A stretch of DNA of 41,244 nucleotides from an uncultured Acinetobacter sp. (GTDB taxonomy: Bacteria; Pseudomonadota; Gammaproteobacteria; Pseudomonadales; Moraxellaceae), in NCBI RefSeq assembly GCF_947624825.1, contig NZ_CANQLZ010000023.1, positions 1 to 41,244 of the forward strand. Direction: 5' to 3'. A model generated the notes under the pieces. That model was not told the origin of the DNA. It worked only from the letters and a program-made list of their open reading frames with translations, and made no database searches. The position numbers and the translations under genes are program-made. Positions within the stretch are counted from its first letter, which is position 1, and each line of letters opens with the position of its first letter. Shown here piece after piece: positions 19,404 to 28,183 of the stretch.

Positions 19404-19718
19404 TTATTCGGTTTTGAGTGGACTTGGATGTTCTACACTGTATTGATCAAGCTCGTTAAGTAGATTGCTCATCAAAATTTGACAGTGCTCATATTCTTGT
19501 ACACTTTTATTAAGCGATAACACCTCTTGGGTTAATTCTAAAGCCACCATAATAATGAGTTTACTTGGCTCCATACGCGGAGCTTTACGGCGAAACTCTT
19601 CATACTTTTCATTGAGTAAGTCAACTGCACGTTCAAGCTCAGGTTGTTTTTCAACAGTTGTAGCAAGGCGAAAGCTATGCCCTAAGACACGCAAATCAAC
19701 AGGAATTTGTTCGCTCAT
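19404..19718 (-). CDS. zapA: Cell division protein ZapA
   Basis: This encodes a 104-residue protein with the ZapA pattern: an N-terminal sheet part (IPVDLRVLGHSFRLAT), then ERAVDLLNEKYEEFRR and LIIMVALELTQEVLSL, ending in a coiled coil. ZapA tetramers crosslink and stabilise FtsZ filaments at midcell. The ATG directly abuts the stop of the preceding coiled-coil gene, with a GAGGA ribosome site inside it, so the two are translationally coupled. Downstream on the same strand comes 6S RNA, the common gammaproteobacterial order. Confidence 0.93.
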   Translation of the reverse strand: MSEQIPVDLRVLGHSFRLATTVEKQPELERAVDLLNEKYEEFRRKAPRMEPSKLIIMVALELTQEVLSLNKSVQEYEHCQILMSNLLNELDQYSVEHPSPLKTE

Positions 19719-20264
19719 TTACACATCCTCTTGTTTGAGTTGAGCAATCTGATGAATGTCATCAATGTGCGGATCTTCAGCACCACCAAGCACGCTTAAA
19801 TGTTGAATAATGGCTTCAACTTTGGCTTGAGCAAGTTCATTTTTTTGCAATAAGCGCCCACGTTCTTGTTGCAAAGCTTCAATTTGTAGTTGGCTTTGTT
19901 GCTGTTGATGATGTAGATTTTCCTGTGCAACACGTAACTCATTGCGCTCCGCTAACAGTTCTTGAAAGCGGCTTTTAAGATCGTTACAACTTTTTTCTAA
20001 ACGATTATAACGATCAGCAAGCGCTGCAGCATCGTGCGTTACCTGCTTAAGTTGCTTGTTGGTTTGAGTGGCTTTTTCAGTTAAGCGCTCAATTTCTTGC
20101 TGCTTTTGTGAAATTGTGGCAGTTTTTTGCTCAATCTCAGCCTGATAACGCTCAGCTTCATGAGTTTGAGTGGTATAGAGCAACTGGTTTTGTTGCTCGT
20201 AGTGTTCAACTTGTGCTTTTAGGGCAGCAATATGCGCCTGAAGACGCTGTAATTCTTCTAACAT
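19719..20264 (-). CDS. Coiled-coil protein upstream of zapA
   Basis: This encodes a 181-residue protein that is almost entirely coiled coil, rich in Gln, Glu, Leu and Ala, from MLEELQRLQAHIAAL to about residue 155, then a short conserved-looking tail (IIQHLSVLGGAEDPHIDDI). The start was set at that Met because the upstream extension is hydrophobic and unlike the rest; the ribosome site is weak. It is fused by position to zapA with zero gap. Pseudomonas-type genomes have a shorter coiled-coil protein (TIGR02449 family) at the same place. A ZapB-like divisome bridging role is inference. Confidence 0.75.
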   Translation of the reverse strand: MLEELQRLQAHIAALKAQVEHYEQQNQLLYTTQTHEAERYQAEIEQKTATISQKQQEIERLTEKATQTNKQLKQVTHDAAALADRYNRLEKSCNDLKSRFQELLAERNELRVAQENLHHQQQQSQLQIEALQQERGRLLQKNELAQAKVEAIIQHLSVLGGAEDPHIDDIHQIAQLKQEDV

Positions 20265-20328
20265 AACGGAGTCGCACAGTATTGCAAACAAAGGTAATAT
20301 ATACGAAGTATAGAGATTGGATAAGCGA

Positions 20329-20967
20329 ATGCAAGACGATATTTCAGGTTGGACAGAGTGGGAAGGCAATTTTGCCGAGATTGAAGAAATTTCAAGCCCA
20401 AGTGAATTACACGGTTTAGTTACCGGTATTGTGTGTGTGGCCGAAGCGCCAACGGCAAGTGAATGGCAGCAAATTTTAGCGACCTTAAATGTGCCACCTT
20501 TAGACGATGAAGGTTTACAGATGTTGGCACAAGAAGCTGAAGATATTGCACATGCCTTATCAGAAGATGAACTCGACTATCTGCCATTATTGCCAGATGA
20601 TGAGCATGCTTTAGCAGAGCGCGTACAAGCCTTGGCTGATTGGGCTGCGGGTGTTGTACTTGGTTTTGGTTTGGCATCGGGGCATATTCGTGCCGATGAG
20701 CTCGAGCTGATTGAGCATTTACAAGATGTGGCTGCGGTTGAATTTGACGAATCAGACAATGACGAAGAAGGCGAGCAAAGCTATCAAGAGTTATATGAGT
20801 TTATTCGTTTAATTCCAATTAGCTTGTCGATGGGGCGTGACAAAGTGGCTGTTGCTGAGAGTTCTTTGTTACAAAACTACCAAGCAAAGTCTAAGATTGC
20901 TGCTGCGATGAATGCTGAAACTGCACAAGATGTGGTAGAAATGTTTACACCGGACCGTCCAAGCTAA
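20329..20967 (+). CDS. YgfB/UPF0149 family protein
   Basis: This encodes a 212-residue acidic protein of the UPF0149 (YgfB/YecA) family. The start was set at the ATG giving MQDDISGW; a TTG 4 codons upstream is less likely. Conserved pieces are the SPSELHGLVTGIVC helix, LADWAAGVVLGFGLA and ELYEFIRLIPISL. In Pseudomonas, YgfB is a regulator that affects AmpDh3 expression and beta-lactam resistance; whether this holds here is unknown. It heads the ygfB-pepP-ubiH-ubiI operon, divergent from the zapA operon with only about 65 bases between starts, so both promoters share that space. Confidence 0.88.
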   Translation: MQDDISGWTEWEGNFAEIEEISSPSELHGLVTGIVCVAEAPTASEWQQILATLNVPPLDDEGLQMLAQEAEDIAHALSEDELDYLPLLPDDEHALAERVQALADWAAGVVLGFGLASGHIRADELELIEHLQDVAAVEFDESDNDEEGEQSYQELYEFIRLIPISLSMGRDKVAVAESSLLQNYQAKSKIAAAMNAETAQDVVEMFTPDRPS

Positions 20968-20999
20968 GGCAAGCGCCACTTTTTTAGAAGAACTTCTCC

Positions 21000-22325
21000 A
21001 TGACAAAACTCACTCAAGCTGATTTTCAAGCCCGTCGTGATCGCTTAGCCGAGCAGATGGGACCGCGTAGTATTGCGATTATTGCCACCAATCAAGTGTA
21101 TATGCGTAACCGCGATGCAGATTACAAATTCCGTGCCGACAGTAGTTTTTTTTACTTAACCGGATTTGCTGAACCTGAAGCAGTCGCTGTGATTGAAACC
21201 TTTGATGATTTAGAAGAAGGCTATAGCTACAGTTTGTTCTGCCGTGAACGTGACCGTGACATGGAAATTTGGAACGGTTATCGTGCTGGTGTTGATGGTG
21301 CAATTGACGACTTTGATGCCGATGAAGCCTATGCCATAGATCTGCTTGATGAAGAAATCATTGAGAAGTTACTTGATAAAGATCGCTTGTATTACCGTGT
21401 TGGGCAAAATGCAGCATTTGATGCGCGCGTGGCCAAATGGCTCGCCAATGCCAATGGCGAATCACGCCGTGGCACACATGCACCTGATCAAATGCTGCAA
21501 TTAGATGCTGTATTAGATGAAATGCGTTTACATAAAGACGCACAAGAAATTGCCTTGATGCAAATTGCCTCTGATATTTCAGCAAAAGCGCATACGCGTG
21601 CTATGCAGACGGTCAAACCCGGCATGATGGAGTATCAGCTTGAAGCAGAACTCAATTATGTGTTTGGTCAGCATGGCTGTGTGCCGTCTTATAACAGTAT
21701 TGTCGGTGGTGGTGAAAACGCCTGTATCTTACATTATGTAGAAAATAATCAAGTTCTTAAAGATGGCGATTTAGTCTTGATTGATGCTGCTTGTGAATAT
21801 GAGTTGTATGCTTCAGATATTACCCGCACTTTCCCAGTCAATGGTCACTTTAGTCCTGAACAAAAAGCGCTGTATAACATTGTTTTAGATGCTCAACTTG
21901 CTGCGATTGATGCAGTAAGAGTGGGGCGTTCGTATAAAGACCCTCACCATGTTGCCGTAGATATTTTAGTTCAAGGCTTGCTTGATTTAGGCATTATGCA
22001 AGGTGATAAAGAAAAAATTATTGCCCAAGAAAGCTATCGTCAATTTTACATGCATGGTACAGGCCATTGGTTAGGTATGGATGTGCATGACGTGGGGCGC
22101 TATAAAGTCAATGATGAGTGGCGTAACTACCAAGAAGGGATGGTGGTCACCGTTGAGCCGGGACTTTATATTGCACCAGATGACCAAAGCGTAGATGAAA
22201 AATGGCGTGGCATCGGCATTCGCATTGAAGATGATGTAGTCGTCACAGCCAATGGTCCTTTGGTATTAACACAGGCTGTGGTCAAAACAGTCGAAGAGAT
22301 TGAAGCCCTCATGGCGCAGGCTTAA
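21000..22325 (+). CDS. pepP: Xaa-Pro aminopeptidase P
   Basis: This encodes a 441-residue dimetal aminopeptidase that removes an N-terminal residue preceding proline. All five metal ligands are visible: Asp262 (LIDAACEY), Asp273 (SDITRTFP), His356 (GTGHWLGMDVHD), Glu386 (VEPGLY) and Glu410 (RIEDD). The N-terminal creatinase-like domain has FYLTGFAEPEAVAV. Length equals that of E. coli PepP. It is the second gene of the operon with ygfB and the ubiquinone hydroxylases, an order shared with E. coli. Confidence 0.96.
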   Translation: MTKLTQADFQARRDRLAEQMGPRSIAIIATNQVYMRNRDADYKFRADSSFFYLTGFAEPEAVAVIETFDDLEEGYSYSLFCRERDRDMEIWNGYRAGVDGAIDDFDADEAYAIDLLDEEIIEKLLDKDRLYYRVGQNAAFDARVAKWLANANGESRRGTHAPDQMLQLDAVLDEMRLHKDAQEIALMQIASDISAKAHTRAMQTVKPGMMEYQLEAELNYVFGQHGCVPSYNSIVGGGENACILHYVENNQVLKDGDLVLIDAACEYELYASDITRTFPVNGHFSPEQKALYNIVLDAQLAAIDAVRVGRSYKDPHHVAVDILVQGLLDLGIMQGDKEKIIAQESYRQFYMHGTGHWLGMDVHDVGRYKVNDEWRNYQEGMVVTVEPGLYIAPDDQSVDEKWRGIGIRIEDDVVVTANGPLVLTQAVVKTVEEIEALMAQA

Positions 22326-22354
22326 CCAATTCATTAAAGATTTAGGGAATAGAT

Positions 22355-23566
22355 ATGTTGCAACAACAGGTTGTCATCGTCGGTGGTGGAATGGTCGGTT
22401 TGAGCTTGGCCTTGATGTTGGCCAAAGCCAATATTCAGGTCAAACTGTTAGAAGCCATTTCTTATCCTAATTATGAGGATGCCAATTTAGCCCCGTACCA
22501 TTCAAGTTTTGATGCTCGTAATACCGCACTTTCTCGTCGTAGCGTGCAAATTTACCAAGAGTTGGGTTTATGGGATGTGTTGCAACAATATGCCACGCCA
22601 ATTTTACAGGTCGATATTACCGAGCAAGGCAGCTTTGGTAAGGCACGTTTAATTGCCGAAAAAGAAAAAGTCGAAAGTTTTGGTCAAGTGATTGAAAATG
22701 CATGGTTGGGTCGGATTTTATTAACCCAAGTTCGTGAGCATCACAACATCGAGCTCATTGATGGAGTGCAAGTGACTCAACTGACACAAGATGAACACTT
22801 AGCCTATATTGAAGCCAAACGCGGTGATGAAGTTTTAACTATTGAAGCGCCTTTGGTGATTGCAGCTGATGGTCGTGATTCATTTTGTCGTAAAGCCTTA
22901 GGTATTGGTTTTTCAACGCATGAATATGATCAAGTGGCGATTGTGACCACGGTACAAACCTCAAAACCGCATGCCCATATTGGTTTTGAACGCTTTAGTG
23001 CTTTAGGGCCATTGGCGTTGTTGCCGGTGCCGGGGGAATATCGTCGTTCGGTGGTATGGCCGGTTAAAAAAGGCACTGAGCATGAATGGTTAGGTGAAGA
23101 AAATGATCAACATTTTTTAGATGCCTTACAAAAAACCTATGGTGATCGTGCGGGTAAATTTGAAAAAACCGGTAAGCGTTTTAGTTATCCATTGTCACAA
23201 GTACTAGCTGAAAAACAAGCGGTTGGTCGTGTGGTATTAATGGGCAATGCTGCGCATACTATTCATCCTGTAGCAGGGCAAGGTTTTAACTTGTGCTTAC
23301 GTGATGCCTATGTGTTATTGCGTTTCTTAACTGAGCAATTGGCACAAAAGCAAGATATTGGTGAGCCGAATATGCTCAAAGCCTATGAGCAAGCCCGTTT
23401 AAAAGATCAACAACGTGTGATTCGTTTTTGCGATTTGGTGGTGCGTGGTTTTAGTAACCAGAATATTATTTTAAAATTGATTCGTAATACTGGTTTATTG
23501 GCATTTGAAACCATTCCCGGATTTAAGCCTTTGGTGGCCAACTACGCGATGGGACTTAAAGCATGA
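22355..23566 (+). CDS. ubiH: 2-octaprenyl-6-methoxyphenol hydroxylase (UbiH-type)
   Basis: This encodes a 403-residue class A FAD monooxygenase of ubiquinone biosynthesis. It has the N-terminal FAD dinucleotide fold VVIVGGGMVGLSLAL, the mid-chain DGRDS motif, and the C-terminal MGNAAHTIHPVAGQGFNL. GNAA in place of the commoner GDAA is also seen in E. coli UbiH, which supports UbiH over its paralogues. An AGGGA site lies before the ATG. The stop overlaps the next hydroxylase start in ATGA. UbiH hydroxylates one ring carbon of the quinone precursor. The enzyme class is certain; position specificity rests on order and similarity. Confidence 0.88.
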   Translation: MLQQQVVIVGGGMVGLSLALMLAKANIQVKLLEAISYPNYEDANLAPYHSSFDARNTALSRRSVQIYQELGLWDVLQQYATPILQVDITEQGSFGKARLIAEKEKVESFGQVIENAWLGRILLTQVREHHNIELIDGVQVTQLTQDEHLAYIEAKRGDEVLTIEAPLVIAADGRDSFCRKALGIGFSTHEYDQVAIVTTVQTSKPHAHIGFERFSALGPLALLPVPGEYRRSVVWPVKKGTEHEWLGEENDQHFLDALQKTYGDRAGKFEKTGKRFSYPLSQVLAEKQAVGRVVLMGNAAHTIHPVAGQGFNLCLRDAYVLLRFLTEQLAQKQDIGEPNMLKAYEQARLKDQQRVIRFCDLVVRGFSNQNIILKLIRNTGLLAFETIPGFKPLVANYAMGLKA

Positions 23567-24801
23567 CCGAGGCTGTCTTAGATGCCGTCATTATTGGTGG
23601 TGGTCTGGTCGGTGGTTTAACGGCTTTATTATTGGCGCAAGGTGGCATACAAACCACTGTACTTGATGCAGCACCCTTATTAGACCGCAATAAAGTGTTG
23701 GCACAGAGCAATGCACGGGTGTTGGCCTTAAGTCAGGCGAGTATACATTTGCTTAAAACTGTTGGGGTCTGGTCACATCTTGCGCGCTATATGCCATATA
23801 GCGGTATGCAAGTGTGGAATAAAAATGGCTATGGCGACATTATGTTTGGTCAGCTAAGTTTAAACACGCCGTGGCAAGAGCAGATCTTAGGGGCAATGGT
23901 TGAGCCAAGTATTTTAAACTTAGCCATTCAAGATCAAATGCAAAGTCTAGTGCAAGATTATCGTACTCAAGTTAAAGTTATCCGAGTTGAGCAAGGCAAT
24001 GCTCTGTGGTGGATTCATTTGGCTGATGGTACAACGTTAAAGACCAAGCTGGTGATTGGGGCAGATGGCGCAAATTCATTTGTGCGTGAACAGGCCTTTA
24101 TTGATACAGATGTACTAGATTACCAACAAGCTGGCTTAAGTTGTGCTATTCGTACCCAAAAGCCACATCAGCATGTGGCACGACAAATCTTTTTAGACAC
24201 CGGTCCCTTGGCGTATTTGCCGATGGCAAGTCTAGAACCGTGCCAAAATGGTTATTGGCAGTCAATTGTATGGACCTTACCGGATGACTATGCCGAGGAA
24301 TATGCACAACTCAATGATGCTGAGTTTTGTCGCTTGCTCAGTGCACAAAGCCAACATATGTTGGGTGAAGTGCTTGAGGCAACGCCACGCGCCAGATTTC
24401 CATTAAAAGCTCGTGCAGCCAAAACTTATGTGCGCGATGGCTTGGTGTTATTGGGAGATGCAGCGCATGTCATTCATCCGTTAGCTGGGCAAGGGGTGAA
24501 TATTGGCTGCCTCGATGCGGCTGTGCTATGTGATGCCTTGTTACACGATTTAAGTCGTGGGGTATGGGCACATCGCCAAACTTTAAGACGCTATGAGCAT
24601 ATACGTAAAGGGCAAAATGAAGCCATGATGCACAGTATGTCGTTGTTAGGTTGGCTTGAAACCACAGCACTCACCCCGATCATTTGGGTACGTAATTTTG
24701 GGCTTAAACAGGTTGATCAATCCGCTACAGCCAAAGATTTATTTATGCAACAAGCCGCCGGAATAAGTGGTTTAAAAAATACCCGCTACGCAATTTTGTA
24801 A
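23563..24801 (+). CDS. UbiH/UbiF/VisC-family FAD hydroxylase (UbiI-type)
   Basis: This encodes a 412-residue paralogue of the preceding gene, overlapping it by 4 bases (ATGA). The FAD fold (VIIGGGLVGGLTALLLAQGG), GADGANSFVR and LLGDAAHVIHPLAGQGVN are all intact. In E. coli the corresponding place holds ubiI (visC), the C5-hydroxylase of ubiquinone synthesis, so the same role is likely. UbiF-type C6-hydroxylase activity cannot be excluded from the sequence alone. It is the last gene of the ygfB-pepP-ubiH operon; I see no clear terminator after it. Confidence 0.85.
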   Translation: MTEAVLDAVIIGGGLVGGLTALLLAQGGIQTTVLDAAPLLDRNKVLAQSNARVLALSQASIHLLKTVGVWSHLARYMPYSGMQVWNKNGYGDIMFGQLSLNTPWQEQILGAMVEPSILNLAIQDQMQSLVQDYRTQVKVIRVEQGNALWWIHLADGTTLKTKLVIGADGANSFVREQAFIDTDVLDYQQAGLSCAIRTQKPHQHVARQIFLDTGPLAYLPMASLEPCQNGYWQSIVWTLPDDYAEEYAQLNDAEFCRLLSAQSQHMLGEVLEATPRARFPLKARAAKTYVRDGLVLLGDAAHVIHPLAGQGVNIGCLDAAVLCDALLHDLSRGVWAHRQTLRRYEHIRKGQNEAMMHSMSLLGWLETTALTPIIWVRNFGLKQVDQSATAKDLFMQQAAGISGLKNTRYAIL

Positions 24802-24953
24802 GGGGCACTCGTTTTTTGTGCAGTCATCGAGAATGAGTTACGATTTTGATTAAAAAAAGCACAATTTCTTTACTCAGAGTACTATGCGAAACAGCAATAG
24901 CTTGCTAAATTTCATCATAATTTAGACAAGATGTCATTTCTGGGGAGATCGCG

Positions 24954-25202
24954 ATGACTGACGCAAATGATTATGACGAAGTTGATGAAATTGAAGTAGA
25001 TGAAGATGAAGCTAAAGCTGCTGAAAAAGGCGCAGCTGTAAGCGAAGATAAACCGAGCGATACCGATGTTGCTGAGGCAGAAACCTTAACCGTAACAGCC
25101 AAACTCAAACAGCGCCAAGCGCTTGAAGATGAGGTGGCAGCGTTCTTAGCACGTGGTGGTCAAATCACTGAAGTGCCAAGCGACGACAGCATTCGTGACT
25201 AA
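24954..25202 (+). CDS. Small acidic protein resembling SutA (RNA polymerase-binding regulator)
   Basis: This encodes an 82-residue, very acidic protein. The first 45 residues are Asp/Glu/Ala-rich and look disordered. The last part, KQRQALEDEVAAFLARGGQI then EVPSDD, fits the C-terminal motif of Pseudomonas SutA, a slow-growth factor that binds RNA polymerase and raises ribosomal gene expression. It is shorter than SutA (about 105 residues) and lacks the SutA tail. A GGGGAG ribosome site lies 6 bases before the ATG, and a strong terminator follows. The family assignment is from memory of the motif and not certain; the acidic FLxRGG pattern is also found in uncharacterised proteins. Confidence 0.6.
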   Translation: MTDANDYDEVDEIEVDEDEAKAAEKGAAVSEDKPSDTDVAEAETLTVTAKLKQRQALEDEVAAFLARGGQITEVPSDDSIRD

Positions 25203-25234
25203 AAAAAGCCTCGCAATTGCGAGGCCTTTTTTTT
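25201..25234. terminator. Bidirectional terminator between the SutA-like gene and rsmI
   Basis: The palindrome GCCTCGCAATTGCGAGGC sits between A- and T-runs. It overlaps both stop codons. Confidence 0.95.
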
Positions 25235-26072
25235 AAGCTTTATCGGTGAGTTCTAAGGCACGTTGATAAGCAATTTTTTTCTTAATGCCGGTTAAATCTG
25301 CTGCCAATTGAGAGGCGGCTTTTACAGATAAATCTTGCAACAAACGTGTGAGTAATTGATCAAGCTTTTCTTGTTCTAAATCTTTTTCAACCGTGGCACC
25401 GCCAACAACTAAAACAATTTCGCCTTTTTGTTGATTGTGGTCATTTTTAACAAATTCAACCAATTCACCCAAAGTCATTTTTTGAATGGTTTCAAAGGTT
25501 TTAGTAATTTCACGGGCAAAGCCAACTGCACGATCTGCACCAAATACATCAGCCATATCTTGCACACAGTCTAAAATACGATGTGGTGCTTCATAGATAA
25601 TTAAGGTTTGAGTTTCATCTTTTAAGCGATTGAGATGTAACAAGCGTTGTGATTGTCGAGAAGGTAAAAAACCTTCAAAACTAAAACGATCACTCGGTAA
25701 GCCCACGGCACTTAAGGCTGCAATTGCTGCACAAGCACCCGGTACAGGAATCACACGAATGCCTTTGGCTTGTGCTGCACGGACCAATTTAAAGCCCGGA
25801 TCACTAATCAATGGCGTGCCTGCATCACTAATCAATGCCATATTTTCGCCATTGCTTAGGCGCTCAATTAACTGATCAATTTTGTTACTTTCATTGTGCT
25901 CATGGCAAGCAGTGAGGGGTGTGTTAATATTAAAATGTTTGAGCAATTGCGCTGAGGTACGCGTGTCTTCGGCTGCAATCACACTGACTGATTTTAGTAC
26001 TTCAATCGCGCGGTAGGTGATGTCATCTAAATGCCCAATTGGCGTAGCGACCACAAATAACTGAGCACTCAT
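25233..26072 (-). CDS. rsmI: 16S rRNA (cytidine(1402)-2'-O)-methyltransferase RsmI
   Basis: This encodes a 279-residue methyltransferase that 2'-O-methylates C1402 in the 16S decoding centre. The start gives MSAQLFVVATPIGHLDD, with GAGGAG just upstream; the longer frame lacks family support. Tetrapyrrole-methylase-fold landmarks are VIAAEDTRTSAQLL, LISDAGTPLISDPG, VPGACAAIAALSAVGLPSDRF and YEAPHRI. It is divergent from yraN. In E. coli, lpoA and yraN lie next to rsmI; no lpoA is visible here. Confidence 0.96.
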   Translation of the reverse strand: MSAQLFVVATPIGHLDDITYRAIEVLKSVSVIAAEDTRTSAQLLKHFNINTPLTACHEHNESNKIDQLIERLSNGENMALISDAGTPLISDPGFKLVRAAQAKGIRVIPVPGACAAIAALSAVGLPSDRFSFEGFLPSRQSQRLLHLNRLKDETQTLIIYEAPHRILDCVQDMADVFGADRAVGFAREITKTFETIQKMTLGELVEFVKNDHNQQKGEIVLVVGGATVEKDLEQEKLDQLLTRLLQDLSVKAASQLAADLTGIKKKIAYQRALELTDKA

Positions 26073-26184
26073 TTGAACTCTCCTCAACAATAAAAAATAA
26101 CAGCAATCGGCTATTTTACCTGAAATTGTGGCAGCAAAGGGCAACTATAGCTTGAAATCATAATTTGATTGAGCGAGGTGAGCG

Positions 26185-26604
26185 ATGCGTTTATCACAAC
26201 AGTTGGGACAATGGGCCGAACAGCGCGCCCAACACTATTTACAACAGCATGGTTTTACCTTGCTGCTGCGTAACTTTTATAGTCGTTTTGGGGAAATTGA
26301 TTTAATTGTTGCAAAAGACCACGAATTAATTTTTGTTGAAGTTAAAGCTCGCCAACCCACACAGTGGGGCCGTGCCTGTGAAGTGATCACTTTAGCCAAA
26401 CAGCGCAAGATTATGCACACGGCTTTGTTATTTTTGCAGCAATCTCCACAATATGAGTCATATGCTGTGCGTTTTGATGTGATTTGTATCGATTTTTTAC
26501 AACCAATTGCAAAAATACCACAGCAAGGATTTTCAAGCCACGATTATGATTTGGCTTGGATCGAAAATGCTTTTACTTTTGATGCAAACTTGATTAGGCT
26601 TTAA
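26185..26604 (+). CDS. YraN family (UPF0102) nuclease-fold protein
   Basis: This encodes a 139-residue protein of UPF0102. The endonuclease-like core is clear: GEIDLIV, then FVEVKAR, the D...ExK pattern of restriction-endonuclease folds, preceded by the Q-rich helix and LLLRNFYSRFG. Function is not established; in several bacteria the family has been tied to Holliday-junction or competence processes. It lies between rsmI (divergent) and the DolP-like gene, the same neighbourhood as E. coli yraN-diaA-dolP, though diaA is absent here. Confidence 0.9.
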   Translation: MRLSQQLGQWAEQRAQHYLQQHGFTLLLRNFYSRFGEIDLIVAKDHELIFVEVKARQPTQWGRACEVITLAKQRKIMHTALLFLQQSPQYESYAVRFDVICIDFLQPIAKIPQQGFSSHDYDLAWIENAFTFDANLIRL

Positions 26605-26643
26605 AACAGTTAACAATAACAAGTGGATGAGGAGACCGATTGC

Positions 26644-27318
26644 GTGTTTAGCCGTATTGCTGTAACTGTATTATGTATTGCTAGTTTATCTGGTTGTGCC
26701 AGTTTTATTTCTCAAGGTACAGGAACTGCGCCTGTGGGTGTAGATAGCGGTGCGCGTTCGCTTGGTCAAGTATTTATTGACTCCTCTATTGAGCGTACAG
26801 CCAAAATTAATTTATATAAACTTGATACTCGCTTTAACCAATCGCGAGTTAATTTTGAAAGTTTTCACGGCAATGTATTACTCACCGGTCAAGTGCCAGA
26901 TCAGCATTTAAAACAATTGGCAGAAGACAATGTCCGTGCCATGACGGATGTGAAAACGGTACATAACTTTATTACTGTGGGTGCTCAAATTGGTTATAGC
27001 ACCATTATGCAAGACACCACCGTGACCGCCAATACCCGTGGTTTATTAATGAAAGCGCCTGTGGTTGCAGATTCTAAAGTGCGTATTCATACCGAAAATG
27101 GTGTGTTGTATGTGATGGGGCGCTTAAACGCTGCAGAAATTCAAGATTTAAATGCTGTTTTACAGCAAGTGGGTAATGTCAGCAAAATTGTTACTTTAGT
27201 GGATAATATTCAACAGCCCGCCGCTCAAAATCCTTTAGCCAATCCGTTGCTACAACCTGCTGTGGCTACGCCACTTGCCATTGATCCGAATCAACAAGAG
27301 CCAAGCTATGGGCTTTGA
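26644..27318 (+). CDS. dolP: Double BON-domain outer-membrane lipoprotein (DolP/YraP-like)
   Basis: This encodes a 224-residue lipoprotein beginning at GTG (MFSRIAVTVLC); GAGGAG lies 10 bases before it, and an upstream in-frame GTG overlaps that site and adds charged residues. The lipobox LSGC puts Cys at residue 19. Two BON domains follow, roughly residues 45-112 (with GNVLLTGQVPD) and 125-190 (with GVLYVMGRLNAAE), then a Pro/Ala/Gln tail. E. coli DolP binds anionic phospholipid near the divisome and supports outer-membrane integrity and the BAM complex. The end overlaps the next gene by 11 bases. Confidence 0.85.
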   Translation: MFSRIAVTVLCIASLSGCASFISQGTGTAPVGVDSGARSLGQVFIDSSIERTAKINLYKLDTRFNQSRVNFESFHGNVLLTGQVPDQHLKQLAEDNVRAMTDVKTVHNFITVGAQIGYSTIMQDTTVTANTRGLLMKAPVVADSKVRIHTENGVLYVMGRLNAAEIQDLNAVLQQVGNVSKIVTLVDNIQQPAAQNPLANPLLQPAVATPLAIDPNQQEPSYGL

Positions 27319-28183
27319 GTTGCCTATGCGCCGTGTTAAGGAAAAAGTGGCTTTAGCACGCGCGATGTATCAAGATTTTCGTCCTTATGACGTGGGCACT
27401 TATGCGGTGAATCGTTTTATTGCCCAAACCGGCTATCGGGTGAAAACGCATATTGCTTACGGAGAGGCATTACGTCAGCATTTAGATCTATATTTAAGTG
27501 ATCAGCCGCGTCAGGGTCGGCCTTTGATTGTGTTTGTACATGGCGGGGCATGGTCGCATGGGCATAAACAAGACTATCGCTTTGTCGGTGAAGCATTTGC
27601 TTGTGAGGGCTATGATGTGGCTATTATCAATTATCATTTAGCCCCAACACATATTTTCCCGACCTCTATTGATGATTTGGCTATTGCGCTGAATTATTTA
27701 CATGCCAAGCAACAGCAACTTGAGATTGCCACTGAAAATATTATTTTGATGGGGCATTCAGCAGGGGCATTTAACGTGATGTCGGTGCTATATAGTGCTC
27801 AAGCTTATGATTTGACATGTCGTGAACAGATTCGTGGCGTAATTGGTTTAGCAGGCCCTTATCATTTTGATTATAAAGATGATCCTTTATGCGCAGATGC
27901 ATTTGATCAACAATTGCATTACGCTCATGTCATGCCTTATTATTTTGTAGAAAAAAATGCGGTGCGCCATTATTTGTTTGTGGCTGCTAATGATAAAATT
28001 GTGCATCCTAACAATGCCCTTGATTTTGACCGAGCACTGAAAGCTATAGGCAATCACTGTGAAATCATCAACATACCACGTACTGGGCATATTAGTTTAA
28101 TGGGTTCGGTGGCGCGTTTGTTTAGCCGCTATTTTTCCACTAAAAAGCAGATTTTAGCCGCTTTAGAACGCGCTTTGACTTAA
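27308..28183 (+). CDS. Alpha/beta hydrolase (esterase-like)
   Basis: This encodes a 291-residue hydrolase of the esterase/lipase class. It shows the oxyanion-hole motif FVHGGAWSHG, the nucleophile elbow GHSAGAFN, a late Asp in VAANDKIVHP and the His in PRTGHISL, so the Ser-Asp-His triad is complete. There is no signal peptide, so it is probably cytoplasmic. Substrate is not predictable; the fold resembles small-ester or formamide hydrolases. The start lies inside the DolP gene (11-base overlap), implying coupled expression. Its end overlaps the convergent nudC end by 4 bases, with no terminator between. Confidence 0.85.
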   Translation: MGFELPMRRVKEKVALARAMYQDFRPYDVGTYAVNRFIAQTGYRVKTHIAYGEALRQHLDLYLSDQPRQGRPLIVFVHGGAWSHGHKQDYRFVGEAFACEGYDVAIINYHLAPTHIFPTSIDDLAIALNYLHAKQQQLEIATENIILMGHSAGAFNVMSVLYSAQAYDLTCREQIRGVIGLAGPYHFDYKDDPLCADAFDQQLHYAHVMPYYFVEKNAVRHYLFVAANDKIVHPNNALDFDRALKAIGNHCEIINIPRTGHISLMGSVARLFSRYFSTKKQILAALERALT

